A DNA stretch of 64,000 nucleotides from Flavobacterium sp. 9R. GTDB lineage: Bacteria > Bacteroidota > Bacteroidia > Flavobacteriales > Flavobacteriaceae. The notes beneath the pieces are model-generated. The model was not told the DNA's origin, ran no database searches, and saw only the letters and a program-made list of their open reading frames with translations. The DNA is taken from positions 502,531 to 566,530 of the forward strand of contig NZ_LR733413.1 in the NCBI RefSeq assembly GCF_902506345.1. The letters are read 5' to 3'. A program made the position numbers and the translations under genes. Positions 28,682 through 36,358 of the stretch are shown one piece after another (position 1 is the stretch's first letter; the number at the start of each line of letters is the position of its first letter).

Positions 28682-29033
28682 TCTCGAGTTTAATTTCGTT
28701 TGTAAAAAAATAGTTTTCGTCATTCTTTTCAGCCAAGTCCTTTATCGTTTTATCTTCATCTAAAAGAATCTGAATCATATCGTTTATGGCGGTATTTCTA
28801 GATATAGAATTTTCTAGTTTGGCACCCCAACTCGAAAAAACTTTATCAATGGTATCGGCAATTAATGTGGCTTCAATTTTTAGATTATCCTTACTTGATA
28901 ACGGATTGAAAAATGTAAGTTCCGACATTTTGATAGTATCCGCAGCATTGAATTGTTTTTTTGTCTGCCCTAATCGAAATAATGAAAACCAAGTGTCTAC
29001 AAAAGCAGGGTTTTCTGTTGTCCATTTTGCCAT
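28671..29033 (-). CDS. Hypothetical cytosolic protein coupled to the barrel-like gene
   Basis: A 120-residue protein without signal peptide or membrane segment. It starts MAKWTTENPAFVDTWFSLFRLG and is rich in charged helices (ADTIDKVFSSWGAKLENS; MIQILLDEDKTIKDLAEKND). I do not recognise it. Its stop overlaps the start of the exported protein downstream by 11 bp, which argues that it is a real gene and that the two products act together or share expression. Alternatives such as an adaptor or a regulator are speculation. Confidence 0.65.
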   Translation of the reverse strand: MAKWTTENPAFVDTWFSLFRLGQTKKQFNAADTIKMSELTFFNPLSSKDNLKIEATLIADTIDKVFSSWGAKLENSISRNTAINDMIQILLDEDKTIKDLAEKNDENYFFTNEIKLENES

Positions 29034-29339
29034 AAATCATTTTTTTGTTTTTCTTTCAAAACACTTTTTATCAGCTTAAGAAATCTGTATTTAATGTCTT
29101 TTCAAATGTATCAATTGCATATAAATACCACAAGTTTATTGAAGATATTTCTTGCATTTATTTATGTGTTCAAAAGATATCAAAAAAGCCATTTCCTGAT
29201 TTTTATCATAGAATAGGAAAGGGCTGTGTTTTAATTTTAGGGTTTCTTTAATACAGAAGCTTTTACAAGAAACTAAAGCAGTTCCTTCTGTATAAATCAG
29301 GTTAATTACCTCTAAAGCTTCTATCAAAATACTTAAAAA
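29034..29339. other. 306-bp AT-rich gap between divergent unknown gene and porin gene
   Basis: No gene is supported. Short open frames on both strands lack recognisable features. A 9-bp perfect inverted repeat, ATACAGAAG (29251-29259) and CTTCTGTAT (29285-29293), with a 25-nt spacer lies 47 bp before the porin start and could be an operator or leader hairpin. Confidence 0.4.
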
Positions 29340-30524
29340 ATGCTTATTGAATTCAAAAAATGGATGCTAGTACCCTTGGCATTCTTCACCTCGCTTTGCT
29401 ATAGTCAAAGCACTGAACTATCAGAAAAGAAAATCGAAAATCAACCTCCACTTTCAAATCAACCCAAAGAAACCCAAGCGGCAGATAAAAAGCTTGATTT
29501 CTTAACTAAAAAAGCCAGTTATGCTGTTCTTTTTGTGGGGGATTATGCCAAAACATTTTCTTCTAATGTGGATATGAATGGTAATCACACTACCGATGAT
29601 AAGGCTTCAGACAATGGCTTTTACCTTCGTTATGTTCGCTTACAAGCCAAGTTCGAAATCAATAAAATTACGGCTCAAGTGCTGATTAATTTAGCCGATT
29701 TTAAAAATAACCCTCAAACTCGTGTTTTAGAATTGGCTAATTTGAAATACAAAGCCAATAACTATTTGTCGATTCAAGCAGGGCAATTTCGTCCTTATTT
29801 TGGCTTAGAAGATTTGTACCCAGCCGATATTTTAAAATCCTATAATTGGTCCAATCAGTACACTCTTTTTGGGAACAATGGTTGGCAAAGCTTTCAAATA
29901 GGTGCTGCTGTTTTTGGTTCCCTATCAGATTTGAAAATTCCTCTCAAGTACTATTATAGTTTTGTCAACGGAAATGGTAAAAATCAAGTCGCCGACTCCG
30001 ATAATGCAAAGCATCATATGTTTCGGTTAGAATACAAGTTAGGCAAGTACCTTAATTTGGGTGGCAATGTTGGTTTTTCGCGTTGGGATGGACAATCCGC
30101 TAAGGCGTATGGTGCCGATTTGCAGTTTGAGAAAAAAATTAGTCCAACATTATGCTTGGCTTTGGATACAGAGTACAAAAGAGGCTCGAATTTGAATGCG
30201 TATACTGCTTCGAAACTTGTTCCAAAAGAATTGAATGATTATGAAATGCAAGGTGTTTATGTGATTCCTTTGGTTCGTAAAATTATCGATGTAGACAAAA
30301 AGATAGGTGTAGAGTTTTCTTTTCGTTATGAATACCTCGAGAATCTAGTCAAAGCTGGTAATCCCCTCCGAATTTACACACCTATGGCGAGTTATATTTT
30401 GGGAGAAGATTATATTGGAAAGTTATCGTTGGTTGGGCTTTTTGTAGATTACAACAAAAGTATTCCTAATTCAGCACAATACGATTACAACCAAATTTTA
30501 TTGCAGTATCAAATTCGATTTTAG
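29340..30524 (+). CDS. Outer-membrane porin (phosphate-selective porin O/P type)
   Basis: A 394-residue outer-membrane beta-barrel. The N-terminus (WMLVPLAFFTSLCYSQS) is a signal peptide, followed by a Gln/Lys-rich linker. The barrel shows family phrases such as NGFYLRYVRLQAKFEI, YLSIQAGQFRPYFGLEDL (the conserved small-extracellular-loop region of OprP-like porins), LFGNNGWQSFQIG and LGGNVGFSRWDG. It ends in a C-terminal strand with the required final aromatic (QILLQYQIRF). Ion or solute selectivity cannot be inferred; no phosphate-regulon genes are adjacent. Confidence 0.85.
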   Translation: MLIEFKKWMLVPLAFFTSLCYSQSTELSEKKIENQPPLSNQPKETQAADKKLDFLTKKASYAVLFVGDYAKTFSSNVDMNGNHTTDDKASDNGFYLRYVRLQAKFEINKITAQVLINLADFKNNPQTRVLELANLKYKANNYLSIQAGQFRPYFGLEDLYPADILKSYNWSNQYTLFGNNGWQSFQIGAAVFGSLSDLKIPLKYYYSFVNGNGKNQVADSDNAKHHMFRLEYKLGKYLNLGGNVGFSRWDGQSAKAYGADLQFEKKISPTLCLALDTEYKRGSNLNAYTASKLVPKELNDYEMQGVYVIPLVRKIIDVDKKIGVEFSFRYEYLENLVKAGNPLRIYTPMASYILGEDYIGKLSLVGLFVDYNKSIPNSAQYDYNQILLQYQIRF

Positions 30525-30590
30525 GTAAATCGGGAATGAATTTATCTGATAATCGTCAATAACCAATATTTTTCTTGATTATGGCACAAA

Positions 30591-30620
30591 AAAAACCTGA
30601 CCAATTGGTCAGGTTTTTAT
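30591..30620. terminator. Bidirectional palindromic terminator between porin gene and tpiA
   Basis: The arms AAAAACCTGACC and GGTCAGGTTTTT make a perfect 12-bp stem around AATT. It serves the convergent porin (+) and tpiA (-) genes. Confidence 0.88.
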
Positions 30621-30666
30621 AGAATATCAGCAGAAACTTTCAAAGGTTTCTTGCTTTATGATTGGA

Positions 30667-31419
30667 TTAGATAGCAGTAACAATAGCTAAGAAATCAGTA
30701 GCGTTCAAGGCAGCTCCACCAATTAGACCTCCGTCTACATCTGGTTTAGAGAAGATTTCTTTAGCGTTGTCTGGTTTTACACTTCCACCGTATAAGATGG
30801 TAAGGTCTTCTGCGATATCGCTTCCGAAGGCTTTGCGAACGGTTTCTCTAATGAATTCGTGCATTTCTTGTGCTTGCTCTGGTGAAGCCGTTTCTCCTGT
30901 TCCAATAGCCCAAACTGGCTCGTAAGCTAAAACTACTTTTTCCCAATCCGCAGCTGTAATATGGAATAAACCATCTTTCAATTGGTTTTCCACAATGTTA
31001 AAGTGATTTCCAGATTGACGGTCTTTTAATTCTTCACCAAAACAGAAAATTACCGTCATATCGTGTTCTAATGCAGTATCAACTTTTGATGCAATCAAAG
31101 CATCGGTTTCGTGGAAAATAGCTCTACGCTCAGAGTGTCCTAAGATAACGTGGTTCACGCCTACACTTTTAATCATATCAGCAGAAATTTCACCTGTAAA
31201 TGCTCCGCTTTCTGCCTGGTGAAGGTTTTGTGCTGCAACTTCAATAGCGCTTCCTTCTAATTTGGTTACCGCAGCTGCTAAGTTTATAAAAGTTGGTGCT
31301 ACAATTACTTCTGCCGTTGTTTGTGTTGGTATTTTTGCTAGTAAGTCAGTCAATAATTCTTGGGTTTGTGCTGCATTTTTATGCATTTTCCAGTTTCCTG
31401 CTACAATCTTCTTTCTCAT
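30667..31419 (-). CDS. tpiA: Triosephosphate isomerase
   Basis: Interconverts dihydroxyacetone phosphate and glyceraldehyde-3-phosphate in glycolysis and gluconeogenesis. The 250-residue single TIM barrel has all active-site landmarks: GNWKMHKN (Asn/Lys), VILGHSERR (electrophilic His), VLAYEPVWAIGTG (catalytic Glu and loop 6) and LYGGSVKPDN (phosphate loop). It starts 28 bp after the TlpA-like gene on the same strand, so the two are probably cotranscribed. Confidence 0.97.
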   Translation of the reverse strand: MRKKIVAGNWKMHKNAAQTQELLTDLLAKIPTQTTAEVIVAPTFINLAAAVTKLEGSAIEVAAQNLHQAESGAFTGEISADMIKSVGVNHVILGHSERRAIFHETDALIASKVDTALEHDMTVIFCFGEELKDRQSGNHFNIVENQLKDGLFHITAADWEKVVLAYEPVWAIGTGETASPEQAQEMHEFIRETVRKAFGSDIAEDLTILYGGSVKPDNAKEIFSKPDVDGGLIGGAALNATDFLAIVTAI

Positions 31420-31447
31420 TTTTTTTGTATTTATAGGTTGTATTATT

Positions 31448-31942
31448 TTAGTTTAAACTTTTTAATGTTTCGTCGATGGCTGCAAAATCGGTTTCAATAG
31501 CGCGGTAACGCACGATTTTCCCTTTTTTATCGATAATGATGTAACGTGGAATCCAATCTAGGTCGATGGCTTTTCCAAAAACACCTTTCATTTGATCATT
31601 AGCCATATAATGATCGCCTTTGATTTCGTGTTTCTCAATACCCGCTTTCCATTTATCAGCGGTTTTATCCATAGAGATGAATACATAGTCTACCTTTGGA
31701 TGATTGGCTTGTAATTCTTTTAATTTTGGCATTGCTTTTACACAATCACCACACCAAGAGGCCCAAACTTCAATGACTACTGTTTTGCCTTTATGTTTTT
31801 TTAAAACATCTTTAAATGCTACTTGACTGTCATTTGCTGCTAATAGTTTTTCATTTAAAGCTACTGACGAAAATGCTGATTTTTGAGCTTGAGTGCACGA
31901 AAAACTAGCAAAAGCAATAAAAAGAGCGATTATTTTTTTCAT
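31448..31942 (-). CDS. TlpA-like thioredoxin-fold lipoprotein
   Basis: A 164-residue exported thiol-disulfide protein. The N-terminus MKKIIALFIAFASFSC carries a lipobox (Cys16), and the thioredoxin fold has the redox motif WCGDC (Cys64 and Cys67) in ASWCGDCVKAMPKLKELQ, followed by the cis-Pro region LDWIPRYIIIDKKGK. CGDC is common in Bacteroidota TlpA/ResA relatives. It probably keeps periplasmic cysteines reduced. The neighbouring DoxX/MauE-like protein, also thiol-linked in some families, stands upstream on the same strand. Confidence 0.9.
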   Translation of the reverse strand: MKKIIALFIAFASFSCTQAQKSAFSSVALNEKLLAANDSQVAFKDVLKKHKGKTVVIEVWASWCGDCVKAMPKLKELQANHPKVDYVFISMDKTADKWKAGIEKHEIKGDHYMANDQMKGVFGKAIDLDWIPRYIIIDKKGKIVRYRAIETDFAAIDETLKSLN

Positions 31943-31965
31943 ATTGTTGGTTTTTTCATTGTCTA

Positions 31966-31973
31966 CAAATTTA
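31966..31973 (-). promoter_or_regulatory. Candidate -7 element of the TlpA-like gene
   Basis: Minus-strand TAAATTTG matches TAnnTTTG exactly, 24 bases before the ATG. No -33 TTG is seen. The rest of the interval to 32180 contains no gene; a 10-bp palindrome ATAACGTTAT lies at 32044-32053. Confidence 0.4.
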
Positions 31974-32180
31974 AAGAAACTATTTCATCTAGGCACCGCT
32001 CGGATTGTTAGTTTAGTTGTTTTTTTGTTAAAAAAATACAACAATAACGTTATCGTTAATAAAATAGGGGGTTTGTCGTAAAATGCGAGTGCTCTTTAGT
32101 GATTCATTCAGATTGGTGCTAAAACTAAAATTCTAAAATTGTTTTTCGATACCTTTTTAAAAGAAAATCTAGCTTTTACA

Positions 32181-32221
32181 AAAAAAGAGTGCCTTCCGTT
32201 TAATGGAGGGCACTCTTTTTT
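32181..32221 (-). terminator. Terminator of the DUF1599/DoxX transcript
   Basis: The arms AAAAAAGAGTGCC and GGCACTCTTTTTT pair over 13 bp, with an inner TCC/GGA pairing. It lies 20 bp beyond the stop of the DoxX-like gene and splits this conserved gene group into two transcripts. Confidence 0.88.
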
Positions 32222-32241
32222 GTTGTTTGATTTTGAAGGGA

Positions 32242-33342
32242 TTATAGCTTTAAATCTTCAATATCGTTGTAATGTACTTTTTGTTTGACTACTGCTTTCG
32301 AGATAATCACGACACTAGGGTTGGCTCTTTCGATGGTTTTAAGCGGAATAGCATCACAGAAATAAAAATCGAAAGTGAGACCAAATTGTTTTTTTGCTGC
32401 CTCAATTTGCTCTGGAGAAGAAGCAGTCATTCCAATTACTTTATAACCTTTAATCAATGCTTTTTTATGCAGAGCCTCCATTTTAGTCATTCCATCTGCG
32501 CTAGATTTGTTCAAATCGTAGGCAACAATTAGCATTAGCTTTTGTTCATTTAAGAATTCCTCTTTAAAATCTTTGCCATCTTTTTCTATAGTAAAGTCAT
32601 GAATTGGTGGAATGTAGCCTTCTTTGATAACTTTGTCTTTTCTATCTACAAAAGTAGCCCCCGCTGGAATGTTCATTAACTCTTTTTCTGTAAATTCTTT
32701 CTGAACGCCATTTACTTTGTAGATAAAGACCATTTCTACTTCGCTTTTTGGAGCATTCTCTGGAATTTGCATCCCTTCGTTGATATTGTTTCCTACTTTA
32801 AAGGGTCTAAAGTCTTTTAGAGGCAAGTGATTCAATACCCAATACCCCATAAAGCAACAAAGTACTACTGCAACGGCAACAAGAACATTTTGTGTTTTTA
32901 CTCCAAATAATGGTTGTACTAATTTTTGATTAAAGTATAGTATTAAAATAAAAAATAATAAAACAACGTCTTTCGTAAAGGATTGCCAAGGTGTTAGTTT
33001 TAAAGCGTCACCAAAACAGCCGCAATCTTTCACCACATCAAAATAGGCGGAGTAAAAGGTCAAAAAGGTGAATAAAACAATTAGTGTTAATAAACTCCAA
33101 ATAGTGAATTTGGTTTTGTAACCAATTAATAATAACACTCCCAAAACCACTTCAAGTATTACCAAAAAATAGGCAATCGCTAATGCAAATGGCTCTAAAA
33201 AAGGCATATTGAACACAGGTTCACTAAAATATTCGGCTAGTTTGTATGAGAATCCAACCGGGTCGTTGAGTTTAATTAATCCAGAAATGATAAATAAAAT
33301 TCCAACGAAAAGTCGGGAGAATTGGGTAAGAATGTTTTTCAT
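32242..33342 (-). CDS. DoxX/MauE-like membrane protein of the BT_3928 family
   Basis: A 366-residue inner-membrane protein. The N-terminal half is a four-helix DoxX/MauE-like unit: LFVGILFIISGLIKLNDPVGF, a family hallmark (read in two parts), then three more helices and CGCFGDALKLTPWQSF, whose paired cysteines are typical of MauE-type proteins. A fifth helix (about 150-168) leads to a C-terminal extracytoplasmic domain of about 190 residues with a thioredoxin-like feel but no CxxC. The family is known from Bacteroidota; its function is not established, though thiol chemistry is a fair guess given the TlpA neighbour. DUF1599 lies 13 bp upstream. Confidence 0.85.
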   Translation of the reverse strand: MKNILTQFSRLFVGILFIISGLIKLNDPVGFSYKLAEYFSEPVFNMPFLEPFALAIAYFLVILEVVLGVLLLIGYKTKFTIWSLLTLIVLFTFLTFYSAYFDVVKDCGCFGDALKLTPWQSFTKDVVLLFFILILYFNQKLVQPLFGVKTQNVLVAVAVVLCCFMGYWVLNHLPLKDFRPFKVGNNINEGMQIPENAPKSEVEMVFIYKVNGVQKEFTEKELMNIPAGATFVDRKDKVIKEGYIPPIHDFTIEKDGKDFKEEFLNEQKLMLIVAYDLNKSSADGMTKMEALHKKALIKGYKVIGMTASSPEQIEAAKKQFGLTFDFYFCDAIPLKTIERANPSVVIISKAVVKQKVHYNDIEDLKL

Positions 33343-33355
33343 AGTGGGGAATAAT

Positions 33356-33904
33356 TTATTTTTTCAAATGAAATTGCATTAAGATAAGGGCAAAAACAGC
33401 ATAGTTTATCATATCTTGATAATTGGCATCAATGCCTTCAGAAACTAATGTTTTGCCTTTGTTGTCTTCAATTTGTTTCACTCGGAGTAGTTTTTGTAAA
33501 ATCAAATCAGTAAGCGAACTCACTCGCATTTCGCGCCAAGCTTCGCCATAATCGTGATTTTTGGCTTCCATTAAAGTTTTGGTAAGTTCAATTTTGCTAT
33601 CGTACCAAGTGGTAGCAGCGGTTACATCTAAGTCGGGTTGTTCTACCACTCCCAATTCAAGCTGAATCAAAGCCATAATCGAATAATTGATAATACCAAT
33701 GAATTCTCCAGTTTCGTCTTCGTCAACTTTTCGGATATCGTTTTCTTGTAAACTGCGGATGCGTTGTGCTTTGATAAATATTTGGTCGGTCAGCGAAGGC
33801 AATCTTAGTATGCGCCAAGCACTTCCGTAATCTTTCATTTTGTTGATGAATAATTGCCGACAAATGGTTATAACCGCATCGTATTCTTGTGAAGTATTCT
33901 TCAT
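33356..33904 (-). CDS. DUF1599 domain protein with internal duplication
   Basis: A 182-residue cytosolic protein. I start it at the ATG at 33904 (MKNTSQEYDAVIT); the longer frame to 33982 overlaps the folP promoter region. Two copies of the same unit are visible: KMKDYGSAWRILRLPSLTDQ and later AKNHDYGEAWREMRVSSLTD, each followed by a long helix with an R(I/V)K-type end. DUF1599 is a conserved Bacteroidota family, perhaps nucleotide-pyrophosphohydrolase-like in helical content, but its role is unknown. It is divergent from folP. Confidence 0.88.
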   Translation of the reverse strand: MKNTSQEYDAVITICRQLFINKMKDYGSAWRILRLPSLTDQIFIKAQRIRSLQENDIRKVDEDETGEFIGIINYSIMALIQLELGVVEQPDLDVTAATTWYDSKIELTKTLMEAKNHDYGEAWREMRVSSLTDLILQKLLRVKQIEDNKGKTLVSEGIDANYQDMINYAVFALILMQFHLKK

Positions 33905-33993
33905 TATTGGTGTATATTTGTATTCTGATTGCTCCAAAAATAAGCTATTTTTTTGGAATCGTTTACCAAATTTATACAACAATCAACAAAATC
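33905..33993. promoter_or_regulatory. Divergent promoter region, DUF1599 / folP
   Basis: The plus strand has TATATTTG (33913-33920) with a TTG 23 nt upstream (33887-33889). The minus strand has TAAATTTG (33967-33974) with a TTG 23 nt upstream (complement of 33998-34000). Both -7 elements are exact; the spacing is at the long end. Confidence 0.4.
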
Positions 33994-34821
33994 ATGACAA
34001 TCAACTGCAATGGCGAATTAATTGACTTATCTACACCCAAAGTAATGGGGATTTTGAATGTCACACCCGATTCTTTTTTTGACGGAGGTCGTTACACTAA
34101 TGATCGTGAAGTTTTACAAAGAGTAGAACAAATGCTTATAGATGGTGCTACTTTTATTGATGTAGGAGGCTATTCAAGTAAGCCCAATGCTGTAGCGGTT
34201 ACTGTTCAAGAAGAAAAGGCTAGAACAGTTCCAATAGTTGCTTCAATACTTCAACATTTTCCTGAAGCTATAGTTTCAATTGATACCTTTAGAAGCGAAG
34301 TGGCTCAGTTGTGTTTGGATCAAGGTGCGGCTATTGTAAACGACATTTCAGCTGGTTTTTTGGATCCGTTGATGATGCAAATTGTAGCTAATTATAGAGT
34401 TCCTTACATTATGATGCATATGAAGGGAACACCACAAACGATGAGTACACTTGCGCAATATGATGATTTGGTCAAAGAAATATTGTTTTATTTTTCGGAA
34501 CGAATTGCAGCTGCACGTAGTTTGGGAATATCAGATTTGATTGTTGATCCAGGCTTTGGCTTTGCTAAGACCATCGAACATAATTTTGAATTGTTGCGTC
34601 ATTTGCAGCTTTTTAAATCATTGGAATTGCCAATTTTAGCAGGAGTTTCTAGGAAATCAATGATTTACAAGACACTACAAATTGACCCCGAAGAAGCCTT
34701 AAACGGCACCACCGTTTTGAATACTCTCGCCTTAGAAAAGGGAGCTGCTATTTTGAGAGTTCACGACGTTAAAGAAGCAGTAGAAACCATCAAATTATGG
34801 GGAAAAGTATCAATAAAATAA
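33994..34821 (+). CDS. folP: Dihydropteroate synthase
   Basis: Condenses p-aminobenzoate with hydroxymethyl-dihydropterin pyrophosphate in folate synthesis; it is the sulfonamide target. I start at the ATG at 33994 (MTINCNGELIDLSTPK); the open frame back to 33889 is non-conserved. The TIM barrel has both family signatures: MGILNVTPDSFFDGG and IVNDISAG, plus MMHMKGTPQTM, DPGFGFAKT and GVSRKSMI. At 275 residues the length is normal. It overlaps no gene; a lipoprotein gene starts 5 bp later. Confidence 0.96.
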   Translation: MTINCNGELIDLSTPKVMGILNVTPDSFFDGGRYTNDREVLQRVEQMLIDGATFIDVGGYSSKPNAVAVTVQEEKARTVPIVASILQHFPEAIVSIDTFRSEVAQLCLDQGAAIVNDISAGFLDPLMMQIVANYRVPYIMMHMKGTPQTMSTLAQYDDLVKEILFYFSERIAAARSLGISDLIVDPGFGFAKTIEHNFELLRHLQLFKSLELPILAGVSRKSMIYKTLQIDPEEALNGTTVLNTLALEKGAAILRVHDVKEAVETIKLWGKVSIK

Positions 34822-34826
34822 AAAAG

Positions 34827-35459
34827 ATGAAATCAGTTGTTTTAAGTGTTTTGGCTCTATTTCTGTTAGCCTGCGAAGGAAAAAAAGAAGTTCAATTGCC
34901 TAAGTTGAATCAATCTTTGGTAACTACCATCGGCGAACATTCTCCCGTTTATATTTTCTTTGCTTTAAAGGGAAAAGACACTATTGCAGATTTAAATAGG
35001 AGCAATACTATTAGTTCGACCCATTGGGTATTCAACATTGATAAACGATTACCTCTGCGTTTGGTGATGCCTCAAGTAATGAAAATGCAAGCCAAAAAAG
35101 AGAAGAGTATGCACAAAAGTGAAACCTCTGAAAACTATTTTTCGTATGCTGATAGTCTTCACAAAAACTTGGCTTTTGTTTCGTTTACGAATGTGACCTA
35201 TAAGATGGAGAAACCGAAGCTCGCAACTTTGATTCTTTTTACCCAAAACAATAGCGTTATTGTAAATTCTAAAGAAATTAAGAAAACTGCTTTACAAGAC
35301 TATTTGAATCAATTGCCAAGCGACAAAACGAGAACGCTGTATTTTGGTTTTGCCAAAGAAAGTAGTTTTGACACTTATCTACAAAATCAAATCTTTATTC
35401 GAGGCTTGAAGTTTGAAGGTTTTGATTCGAATTCATCCCGACAAGAATTCATTTTTTAA
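34827..35459 (+). CDS. Hypothetical lipoprotein downstream of folP
   Basis: A 210-residue lipoprotein starting at the ATG at 34827 (MKSVVLSVLALFLLACEGKKE, lipobox LLAC). The body is a mixed alpha/beta domain. I do not recognise it with certainty. The first part (GEHSPVYIFFALKGKDTIADLNRSNT, read in two parts) and the C-terminal KTRTLYFGFAKES are the most distinctive. It starts 5 bp after folP, so they are in one transcript, but no folate link is apparent. Confidence 0.8.
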   Translation: MKSVVLSVLALFLLACEGKKEVQLPKLNQSLVTTIGEHSPVYIFFALKGKDTIADLNRSNTISSTHWVFNIDKRLPLRLVMPQVMKMQAKKEKSMHKSETSENYFSYADSLHKNLAFVSFTNVTYKMEKPKLATLILFTQNNSVIVNSKEIKKTALQDYLNQLPSDKTRTLYFGFAKESSFDTYLQNQIFIRGLKFEGFDSNSSRQEFIF

Positions 35460-35499
35460 CGAAAATTATAGGAATCAATAGAGCTTTTCTTTTTAATGT

Positions 35500-35973
35500 T
35501 TATTGATGATGATAAGGTTCGTTGCGTAAAATAGTAAATCCACGATACAATTGTTCGATAAAGAATAAACGCACCATTTGATGGGAAAAAGTCATTAATG
35601 ATAGTGATATTTTGCCTTGTGCTTTGGCGTAAACTGTATCTGAAAAACCATAAGGACCACCAATCACAAAAACTAAGGTTTTGATTCCTGAGTTCATTTT
35701 TTTTTGCAATTCGCTAGAGAAACCCACACTAGAGAAGGTTTTTCCGTTTTCGTCTAATAAAATTAATTGATCGGTAGGTGTAATCTTTGATAGAATCAAC
35801 TCGCCTTCTTTTTCTTTTTGCTGACTCTCGGATAAGTTTTTTACATTCTTGATGTCAGGAATAATTTCCAATTCAAATTTGATATAAAACGACAATCGTT
35901 TGGTATAATCATCGATCAAGGTTTGTAGTGCTTTATTGTCGGTTTTGCCAATGGCAATCAATTTGATATTCAT
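35500..35973 (-). CDS. rlmH: 23S rRNA pseudouridine-1915 N3-methyltransferase
   Basis: A SPOUT-class methyltransferase that modifies helix 69 of 23S rRNA in assembled 70S ribosomes. The 157-residue length is the family standard. Visible motifs are the N-terminus MNIKLIAIGKT, the SAM-binding trefoil-knot signature TLVFVIGGPYGFSDTVY, and the conserved C-terminus LSLMTFSHQMVRLFFIEQLYRGFTI followed by YHH (read in parts). It is convergent with the folP transcript. A structured inverted repeat lies just upstream. Confidence 0.97.
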   Translation of the reverse strand: MNIKLIAIGKTDNKALQTLIDDYTKRLSFYIKFELEIIPDIKNVKNLSESQQKEKEGELILSKITPTDQLILLDENGKTFSSVGFSSELQKKMNSGIKTLVFVIGGPYGFSDTVYAKAQGKISLSLMTFSHQMVRLFFIEQLYRGFTILRNEPYHHQ

Positions 35974-35996
35974 ACGCTATTTAAGAGTTAAATAGA

Positions 35997-36054
35997 GACA
36001 GATTACTGTTGCAAATTGCTTAATAGATTAAAGCAACAATAGTTTTAATCTGTC
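35997..36054. repeat. Nested inverted repeat upstream of rlmH
   Basis: The outer arms GACAGATTA (35997-36005) and TAATCTGTC (36046-36054) and the inner arms TGTTGC (36007-36012) and GCAACA (36033-36038) can form one long hairpin. It lies in the rlmH leader and 19 bp from the tRNA-Ser terminator. Its role is unknown. Confidence 0.5.
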
Positions 36055-36072
36055 TTAAAATCCATAAAAGAC

Positions 36073-36106
36073 AAAACCCCGAAAACAATTTGTTTTCGGG
36101 GTTTTT
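36073..36106. terminator. Terminator of tRNA-Ser
   Basis: The arms AAAACCCCGAAAACAA and TTGTTTTCGGGGTTTT pair over 16 bp. On the minus strand the hairpin starts one or two bases beyond the tRNA 3' end and finishes in T-rich sequence. Confidence 0.88.
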
Positions 36107-36107
36107 G

Positions 36108-36192
36108 CGGAGGAAGAGGGATTCGAACCCCCGGACCTGTTACAGTCAACAGTTTTCAAGACTGCCGCATTCGACCGCTCTGCCATTCCTCC
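36108..36192 (-). tRNA. tRNA-Ser (anticodon UGA)
   Basis: The minus strand folds as a class II tRNA. The acceptor arms GGAGGAA and TTCCTCC are followed by discriminator G; the anticodon loop CTTGAAA has anticodon TGA. A long variable arm (TTGACTGTAACAG region) and a T arm with GGTTCGAATCC are present. CCA is not encoded. Length 85 nt. A canonical promoter lies upstream and a terminator directly downstream. Confidence 0.96.
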
Positions 36193-36224
36193 AGTAAGTC
36201 GCTATCATTTCGTGATTGCGAGTG

Positions 36225-36255
36225 CAAATATAAGAACCTTTTTTGGTTATGCAAA
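36225..36255 (-). promoter_or_regulatory. Canonical Bacteroidota promoter of tRNA-Ser
   Basis: On the minus strand, TTTG (36255-36252), then 19 nt, then TATATTTG (36232-36225). This is an exact -33/-7 pair at ideal spacing, about 33 bases before the tRNA 5' end. Confidence 0.75.
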
Positions 36256-36358
36256 TGTATTTTTATAAAAATTGCACCTTTTTTTTTGGCTTTTTTTTAA
36301 TCATTTCATTTTCTATGTTTTAGGAGAATAAAAAAAATAAAAAAAAAATTCTAAAAGA

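Noticed and set aside
29045..29327. Short open frames on both strands in the gap before the porin gene (68 and 63 aa)
   Set aside because: Both are AT-rich with no signal, motif or start context. They overlap each other on opposite strands, so at most one could be real and neither is supported.
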